From contig WHVA01000093.1 in NCBI GenBank assembly GCA_015179125.1, positions 186,001-250,000 on the forward strand: a stretch of DNA of 64,000 bases. The letters run 5' to 3'. Below the pieces are notes generated by a model, which was given only the letters and a program-made list of their open reading frames with translations, had not been told where the DNA came from and searched no databases. This DNA is from Gautieria morchelliformis. Its lineage: Eukaryota > Basidiomycota > Agaricomycetes > Gomphales > Gomphaceae. Shown here one piece after another: positions 56,632-64,000 of the stretch (positions are counted from its first letter, which is position 1; the number at the start of each line of letters is the position of its first letter). A program made the translations under genes and the position numbers.

Positions 56632-59600
56632 TCACTCTGCCTCAATCCCCCACTTCTTGTGCATCGATTCAAGCAATTTCTCCACCTTACATAGCCGGTC
56701 GTCCACCTTTGATTCGAGTTTGACAAGCCTCTCGTCCATTACTTTTTCATGGTTGGCAAATTTCGCTTCGAGACTGGCGAGCTGTTCCTCGATGGATGCG
56801 TCAACATCAGCCACCAACTCTTGGCATCTAACGAGGTCATGAGTGTCGTAATCGTGTGCGCCCTTATACTTGTGAGATTTTTTAAACGCTGCAAGCCCTT
56901 TTGCGTCACACTCGTTACAAATAAACGATTCGTCTAGGTACTTATCTCAGTAAGAGATGTCAATAGCATGCAGGAAACTTACCTCCGCACTGCACACAGT
57001 ACCAACATGGCTGTGTGAGAGAGGCATCGCAGCCAATGCATCTCCGCTCCTCCTCCTCTATGCTCGGGGAAGGTGTTAGTGTGATGATCCCATGCATTCG
57101 TGTCCGAGCCCGAACCTATAAGCTGCCTGGCACGTTCGAGTGCACTTTTTGCCATCTGTTCAAGTTGGCCAACCTGGCCTAAATGTACGACACGTCTCAC
57201 TTTGATGAAATCGTGAGTTGGAAGATGTGGCCGCTTTAGGTCATGCCGGACAACTTCCGCCGCGACACATTCCGGTGCATCGCATAAATCTACGGAGTTC
57301 CACTGTCTTTAGCTTGGCAGACCATGCACTGTATACACGAGCCACCAATATTCCCTCCACAGCCATCACAACCTCTCCTAAAGAAGACCATTGTCAGCTA
57401 AGAGCGAGAGGTATGACGGGCAGCAAACTTGCCCGTGTCCTGGGGTAATCCGTATCCGATGGAGAGCGAGGGAATGGTAAAAGTTGCTGTCGGCGGTGGT
57501 CAGTCCTTTGAGTATTTGGGACAATTCGGCACGTTCAGCCTCATCCAGAGGTTTACCGAAGCCCGTAGTCACACCACGGATGTATAAGTGGATGAAACGT
57601 TTTCGGGTGTCTCTGCGTTCGCGAAAGAAGCTCCACGACCATGATTGTCGACGAACATCGCCCCGAGCAGCAGAGAGTGCGAATGTCCAGAGTGCCCGTG
57701 CTTTGTTTGCCTCAAATGCTGCAGGAGATGGTCGAAAGCGTAATTGATCAGGGGATGTTCTTTTGAGGAAGAAGGTTAAGGAGGTCGGCATACGCTCCTC
57801 GTCGAAGCTGACCGTACCCGTCATTGTGTCTGTGGCGGGGTCGAACTGCCCATCCCAATACTGGGGTCCTTGGCGGGCAGCAAATGTTCTTTTCAATGAA
57901 ACAGCGATGATGCTTTGAGTTTCACCAGGACTGCACGTGCCCGAGATCTTGAAGTCATGCCCATTGCTTCTGCCGGACGCCTGAAATTCATTATCGCGGC
58001 TCCCCGGACAAAGAGTGAATGATATCATCCCAGAATTTGTAACTTGGCCCGTGTAGTACAAATTTCCGTTCCAAGGTCCAAGGGCAGCTTTCAGAGATAA
58101 ATTAGGCTGAGAAAGTCTAGGGACTTCCTCGGAAGATGGCGGGTCATAAGCAGCATGATCGAGGCCTTGCTGATCGAGTGGATAATTGCAGATGTCTTCC
58201 GCCTTGAGATTTTGCTCTTCGAGCTTGTCATCATAAGGATAATAGGGCGGGTCCCTCTTTCGGACGCTTTCAGGAGCTCATAGTCCAGATGGTTCATTGC
58301 AATATTCAAACTGAGAGAAACAGTAATCCACCAGGAAATGGTAAGTGGCAAGTGATGTGGAAAACTCATCGCCGGGACACTCACGAGGCCATGCGCAAAT
58401 GTTTTAAACTGTTGGTTTACATCAAGTTTCTGTTGCTTGAAAATAGCTGTATGTAGTAGGTGCATGGTCAGAGATCATCTCTGTCTGGGGAAACAAAGGC
58501 TGACATCGCAAAACATTGACACGTTCATACACTGCCGAAATTACTCACGTGATTGTGTCTGAGGCATCCTGGGACGTCCCCTAGGTCAAAAACTCTGCAA
58601 AGGGGCAGAAAGACGACGAACCCAAAGCTCGTCGGGATGCGTGATCCGTGTCTGCGAAATTCTGAAAATCTCAAAGTGACGCTTCAGGAGCAAGTACAGG
58701 AGAGGCAGAGCAAACTATGCAATGGCCTTAAGTTAACATTCACATTAACAACAGAGAAGCTTACTCTTTCAATCCTGCCAGGGCCAGTAACTAGAGCCAG
58801 GGTATCCCTTGCGTCGATATCATAGTCTACCTCATCCAGGTTTATCCTGAGCCTCTCCTCCTCGGAATCTGTATAGCTCTTGAACCGCGCCCGAAGAGCA
58901 TCGCTGCGGGGACAATAATTGATTGAATCGATGAGTGTCGTCACTGGTTCGTATACTGCTAGAAGGTAATCGTTCACGGCGTTTCGATTTTCGGGCTTAA
59001 CGGTAGGAAGAACGGCGAACATCTTCCCCACGAGGGCTCGAATATTGTCACTATACTCAGTGAGAGCCTGATGCCAACCTAAGGGCATGACAATGGTCAA
59101 TTATCGAACACGTATTAAAATAACCCAGCATGTTTACCAACTGCCCAATATGCGATCCAATGTGGTAGGCTAAGGCCACACTCAGGTCATTTTCGATGAT
59201 GTTAAGAATGACCAACATACCTCCAGCCAAGTGGCCGCGAAGTCGTAAAGGTATTCGCTTCAGTCACTGTGATAAAACCAGAGGCATCATCGTCAAAGGC
59301 CTCGCTAATCGGCTGTAACTTTATCACATTCAGATGAGCAAGTGCCCAATCATCGACTCCGTGAGTGTCGGTGATTAGTGGAAGCTGTATAGAATTTTTT
59401 TCGTTTCCATGGCCCTGTGTGCTCCACTTCTCGTGGAAATAATCGCGTAAGGTCATAACGAAATGTCGTGCTTTCACACTTCCGCGCCAATTCTACGGAA
59501 GATGTCTAGTTAGCATATGTCTAGCAAGTAAGACTAATTATACCATTTCTTGCCAGATTCTGTAAACATCCTAAAGCAAAAGAGCATATGAGCCCGACAA

Positions 59601-61242
59601 ATAGGTACGACGCTACAGTATCACTCACAGGGTCGATTATCTTGTCGTGTGGGCCTGATGTGATAGCACTAATGATGCGATCACCCTCTCTTCTCATGAC
59701 CTTGGAGAGCTCCTCAGTGATCTGACATTTCTGGATCTCGAATTTGCGTGAGAAGGCGATCATATTCTTCTCCATCGCTTCATCGGGATCAGTGTGCAGA
59801 TCTTCTTTGAGCTCGTCAAGGTCATTTGCAAGTCGAGTCTTGAGTCTTTGAGATCCAACAGTCCCCGTGTCAAAAGCTTCGTTCTTCTTTTTCTCAACTT
59901 GACTAAGTTCTTGGAGGATATTGTCATTTTCCTGGCACGCTTTTGCGCCGCCTTTCTTCTCAATAAGCAGCGCCATATCTTTTTGCTCTGGGAGCACAAA
60001 GCGTTCGAATATCTTCATCATCGCGTCCACTTTGGCGTTCATTTCCTGTGTCGTCTTATCCAAATTACTTAAAGTCTGGTTTGCCGCATCCACTCCGCGG
60101 GCTGTGTGAATAGTGAGTGCAAACTCAAACTCGGAGCGTCGCTTGGTAAAACGTCCGACGAAGTCAAGCAACTTGCTTTCCCAGACAGGGCCTTTGATCA
60201 CCTTCACTGTGGTGGGGTACATTCAGTGGATGCGGAACCAGTTTCCGGATAATCATACGAACCAACGAGCTTCTTCTTAGAATAAGTCTCACAAGCGTTG
60301 GCACAGGCCTTGATGTCATCCGCTGTGCCCTGCGCGAGGCCCTGCATCCGTCCCTGGATTGAAGTACCATCATGCGCAACCTCCGCAGGGTCCTTTACAT
60401 TCTTGAGTCTGATGTAACTATAAGCTGGTTGTATCATGCACCAAAACGCAGGACGTACTGGATGAGAACTGTCATCATGTTTTTCATTTCAACGTGCAGA
60501 GCAATGATCCGCTTGTCGTTTTCCCGCCGTTTCATTTCGAGGGTCCAGACGGCCTGAATTTTCATGTTAGGTACTCACGGTTGTAGGAAAGATGATCAGT
60601 CAAACATTGAATGCCATGACCGCAACTATGCATGTGTGTCAGCACTTATATTAGCATCGTTGTGTTCGCGACCCGCACCTCCAACGAATGGGTAAAGTTT
60701 AGCTACTTCGTCTAAGCTCTTCATGAGAATGGCGCTGCCTTCTAGGAAATGATTTACGCCCTGTTCGATTGCTTCCAGCCCTCCAGTCGCGCCCAGTACC
60801 ACCGATACGCCATTGATAAGGGTGGCGTTATTGTCTCGTCCGGCTTGTACCCCCGACACTTGATTTTCTATGTGGACATTCAGGGAATGTGAAGCTTACA
60901 GCCAGATGGTGGGCAAATCATACCAACTTGTTGCAGGACTTTATCCGTCTTAGACAGCGGAGGTGCCGTGTTCGCTACTGCCCACGCGGAAGCGAGCACA
61001 TCGTTCTCTTCAATATTATCCCTTTTGGGAGGTAGCGGAGGTGTCGGAGACGCCGTCGCCGTGATGGTGGACGAAGGCGTCACCTTGTGTCCATTAGAAA
61101 ACTCCACAGAGCTCTTCGGAGGAGGCAGTGGCGGGGGACTGGGGGGCTGCTGGTCATCTGGCAGCAACTTGGAGTCGATGGACTGGGTCCGTTTACGGAG
61201 GTTTTTCTGGCTTAACCTCTTGAAGAGACGAGGGACAGACAT
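56632..61242 (-). pseudogene. EF-hand/ZZ-type zinc finger multi-exon gene with two in-frame TGA codons
   Basis: Starts MSVPRLFKRLSQKNLRKRTQ with a Pro-rich N-terminus. Thirteen introns up to the large exon fit GT-AG: 60859-60923, 60626-60678, 60554-60605, 60409-60458, 60206-60262, 59571-59628, 59493-59543, 59170-59220, 59079-59137, 58715-58764, 58569-58621, 58448-58504 and 58311-58384. Joined parts: SLDEVAKLYPFVG, a long coiled coil (TTQEMNAKVDAMMKIFERFV, KNEAFDTG), KARHFVMTLRDYF, an EF hand (EAFDDDASGFITVTEAN), VDYDIDARDTLALVTG, IFKQQKLDVNQQFKTFAHGL, a beta-rich domain (NLYYTGQVTNSGMISFTLC), CDGCGGNIGGSCIQC, and a C-terminal ZZ finger (CIGCDASLTQPCWYCVQC, ICNECDAKG) plus coiled coil to 56632. 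This matches a family common in Agaricomycetes, function unknown. TGA codons at 58547-58545 and 58280-58278 stand where I expect Trp. The splicing of 57412-57060 is unresolved. Confidence 0.75.
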
Positions 61243-61982
61243 TGCGACTTTGAAGGTACTTGAGCCTCGGACTCGGAGGAGGTAGTTGTCGCAAGAGATC
61301 CGAAGACGAAGACCCGAAGAGGAACAAATTACCTATATGTATTATCAGTATACGGTTACGCAGCAGGGTACATCGTCGGCAACGTGGACACGTGTGCAGC
61401 TCACGCACTCAGGCATGCTGACCAACTCGAAGACGAGCTCGAGAACGCCTGCTGGTGCCACCGGCTGATGTGCAAGTTTGGGTTCATCGATGAGCGCCCG
61501 AGTGCGTGCCACCCTCGCTCTCTGCGCTTGCGTCCTGCTTCAACTTTGAAAGTACACTGTAATACTTTTACATCCTGTGTCAGCCGGACAGCAGGAAGCG
61601 CGGAGGAGGGGGATGCTTGAATGGCCCATTGGCGCGTGAACATCACTCTATAATTTAGTTTTCACACACGCCCTCGCTCACCCACCGCTACGTATGCTCA
61701 CGCTCACGCGCGCGTGCCCCCCAGATTCTACCCCGACCTGCGCTCCAAGACGGGGACCCCAGCACATCAGGCAAAAACGCAATGTGTAGATAGGGTTTCA
61801 TAGACGAAATAGCGCACATAGAACGAACGCCTACCCGTGTATATGTACCCCTGCATAGCCTCCCCGTACCTGTTCATAGCCCCAGATAGCGCACCATAGC
61901 GCCAGGGTATCCCCCCATAGTCACCGCGTTTTAGGGGTTTCTACTTGTAGTTCGAATGATTCAGATTGGCGGCAAATGGCCG
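61243..61982. other. Intergenic, nothing recognised
   Basis: Likely 5' region of the EF-hand/ZZ gene. Contains repeated cccatag and catagc motifs near 61850-61925 but no gene. Confidence 0.5.
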
Positions 61983-62403
61983 AAGCATTACCTGATAGCA
62001 GTAGGAGATTGAGGCCACGTTTGGTTAATCTATTGAGACCCCACAACAAGCCTCGAGCTGGATCGAGCGTTTCTGACATTATCTAACCTGCTGCAATCAG
62101 GTCAACTAATGGCAGTTACGAGCGGTTGATCTGTCCTTGCTCCAAATTTGTCCTATTAGCTTCATATCGATAGTATCGTCGTATTTAGATCACCTAAAGC
62201 ATTACCTCGTAACCACAGGTGACTGTGGTCACGATTAGCTAGTCTATTCACACCCTACAACAAGCCTCAAGCTCGATCGACCATTTCCGACATCATCTGA
62301 TATGCTGCAATTGGGTCGACTAATCCCAGCTCCGAGTGGTTGATGTGTCCTCGCTCCAAGTTTGCCTTGTTAGCTTCATATCGGTAGTATCGTCGTATTT
62401 AGA
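61983..62403 (+). repeat. Tandem duplication, about 217-bp period
   Basis: 61983-62189 and 62199-62403 share the order agcattacct, ctattnanacc, caacaagcctc, gctgcaat, cgagnggttgat, gcttcatatcg, tagtatcgtcgtatttagat, with about 75-80% visible identity. Confidence 0.85.
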
Positions 62404-63674
62404 TGGCATCCAGTATCAAGTCGGGATGGATTTGAGCACGGCCATGCCATGCCGGCCATGCCGCAATTAAAATTTTGACTTATATACATATTTATGAAGA
62501 GCTTCCAAAGAAAATAGATTGTGGTCCGATTTTATGTAATGCACGTGTGGTCCGAATGCATGAGAACCAAGCTGTCTTGAGGCCTAGCGTTTATCTATCA
62601 ACGAGGCGGGGCATTATTCATATACACGCTGGGGCCTCTTTTCCACCACAACCCTCACGAGTAACCACCAACTAGTACTGACCCCATCTTCCCTAATGTC
62701 CCAGGCCTCCTTCCATGTTGCTGCTAGTATTAGAGCGTAAGTCCAGTATTTGCCCCACTATATCGTCTTCATTGATGCTCAGTGCATATATGAGCATATG
62801 CCACATCACTTCTTATAGAAGACATCAAGCCGGAACGGGTTGGGCGGGGAGCAGCTCACGGTCACGGATATGGGGCGCACGTTTGCGGAGAGATGATCAA
62901 TGTGGATCCAGAGCTGAGGAAAAGGACGTTTGAGGGGTGAGTCGGATTTGCTTGTCATTTTGTCTTTTGCATTCTTTTTTTTTCTTTTTTTCACGTGTCA
63001 CGCAAGTGTTGTTCTGCACTCCCTCCATGCGTGTCCCGTGTTTGTTGTGCATCAGTTTCCGTATCCTCTTTCCTCCCGCCGGTTCGCTTCGTGCCATGTC
63101 CGTCTGCGTGCTGACTTGTTCTTGGTGTTCTCGCACCACCCCGTCCACCTGCGCAGCCTCAAGCACAACCTCGACGACATGTTTGACGATGCCGCTATCG
63201 CGGCCACCCTGCATGCTGCGACCGGGCCACTACCACACGTGGCACGCCCACCATCGTAGATGATGGGGATCGAGCAGGGGGGCGGGTAGGGCATGTGCAT
63301 GGTGCGTTTTCTTTTTTTTTTTTTTTTTTTCTTTTTTTTGTGGGCGGGAGCGGGGGCCCTTATGCATGTGACGACTCATTGGCCTTTTTGAGTGAGGTCC
63401 ACACTGTTACCGCAGTATTTTATTTTTATTATCGGTTAGTCTGTACATATAGTACTATTTAATTGGAGTGCAATGCAGGTACTAGAACAGATTTGGATTG
63501 TGCAGAGATATATATTTAAGATGTGCTCTGAGCCAGTAGAGTGTAACTGGAGTATGAGTGGCTCAGACGTGTGGATGTAAATGGTTGTAACTGAATCTAT
63601 ATGCTCAATGAGTACATGGTATGTCTGGATCTATCTACATGTGACTACATATAGTTGCCGCCTGTGCAAGGAAC
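62404..63674. other. Intergenic; possible gene relic, poly-T run
   Basis: A stretch near 63135-63255 reads HHPVHLRSLKHNLDDMFDDA in an open frame and could be a relic exon, but I do not recognise it. Poly-T runs lie near 62976-62992 and 63308-63342. Nothing else is supported. Confidence 0.35.
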
Positions 63675-64000
63675 TGTCATGACCTGTCTATTTCTCTTAC
63701 CCCACTGCCTCTATGTTCCCCCTTGTCACTCCCTAGCACCTTCGCCAGAGTTCACCTCACCCTTCGACCACTCATCCTCTACATCCGCTCTATTCGCTGT
63801 TCGCCCCATTCTCCAACCGCTATTCGCTGCTTGCACATTTCGCCAACAGGCACGCCATCAAATATGATCGATACCATTTACCCGGCGTGATGGTTCATCA
63901 CTAACGCCATCATCTTCTTAATCCAACCCCTTTGGGTTTTCGTATGGCCAAAGTATGTTCGCAGGGCGTTCCTTCCATCGGTCATGTGGGATCAACCCAG
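63675..64000 (+). mobile_element. LTR of family R1, copy 4 (5' part, cut by window end)
   Basis: Starts TGTCATGACCTG and follows copy 3 closely (cctagcaccttcgccagag, gttcgcccc, cgccatcaaatatgatcg, gggatcaaccca). The remaining 700 bp should lie beyond the window. Confidence 0.9.

Noticed and set aside
58278..58547. TGA recoded as an amino acid in the EF-hand/ZZ gene
   Set aside because: Other genes in the window use TGA as a stop in decayed elements, and no recoding of UGA is known to me in Agaricomycete nuclear genes. Pseudogenisation is more likely.
62820..63260. Possible coding exon with an open frame around LRSLKHNLDDMFDD
   Set aside because: No flanking splice-linked exon or family match could be found, so it is mentioned only as a possible relic.

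Overview
This 64 kb window is nuclear DNA of a fungus, almost certainly a basidiomycete of the Agaricomycetes. Four things point there: introns of about 50-62 nt with GTRNGT donors and YAG acceptors, a C2-NACHT-WD40 NOD-like receptor, a multi-exon EF-hand/ZZ-finger protein of a kind I know from Agaricomycetes, and many chromodomain-type Ty3/gypsy elements. I cannot name the species. No rRNA, tRNA, CRISPR or bacterial-type operon is visible.

Layout. 0.6-1.5 kb: an APH-like kinase gene. 2.8-35.7 kb: a graveyard of nested and recombined transposons. It holds gypsy elements A (plus strand, 5.4-9.9 kb), B (plus, 10.9-17.06 kb), C (minus, 17.06-21.4 kb), D (minus, 22.6-25.04 kb), E (minus, 25.04-26.8 kb), F (plus, 28.5-29.9 kb) and G (plus, 31.6-34.1 kb). 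Into them are set solo LTRs whose 5-bp target-site duplications (TSDs) can be read directly: GCAAC, GCTTC, CTGGT, GTGCC, ACATG, CATGC, TTCAC. There is also an ORF1-only LINE with a 12-bp TSD, a LINE reverse-transcriptase fragment, and an intron-bearing fragment of an NLR gene. An antisense accessory gene (284 codons, one intron, coiled coil plus Cys-rich finger) lies just downstream of gypsy G. 35.8-37.5 kb: DNA-transposase remains. 37.5-41.6 kb (minus): the NLR gene. 43.6-45.7 kb (plus): a GMC oxidoreductase gene. 46.2-56.2 kb: minisatellites, LTRs, a CACTA-type MITE, a decayed P450 fragment, a Copia Gag and a pogo-like MITE. 56.6-61.2 kb (minus): the EF-hand/ZZ gene, which carries two in-frame TGA codons where Trp is expected. 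61.2-64 kb: mostly featureless, with a 217-bp tandem duplication and a further LTR entering at the right edge.

Biology. The host genes (APH-like kinase, NLR, GMC oxidase, EF-hand/ZZ protein) share no pathway that I can see; they look like islands in a repeat-rich region. The TSDs order many of the insertions: gypsy B gag was hit by LTR R1, R1 by the LINE, and the LINE by LTR R3. Decay is dominated by G:C-to-A:T changes. Stops appear where CGA, CAA or TGG is expected, and catalytic Asp becomes Asn in four different elements, which suggests a RIP-like or methylation-driven mutational process. The most unusual items are the antisense accessory gene beside the chromovirus, the ORF1-only LINE, the NLR with near-identical WD40 repeats in a three-repeat higher-order unit together with its unspliced partial copy inside the transposon graveyard, and an LTR with about 15 TGACTCA sites.
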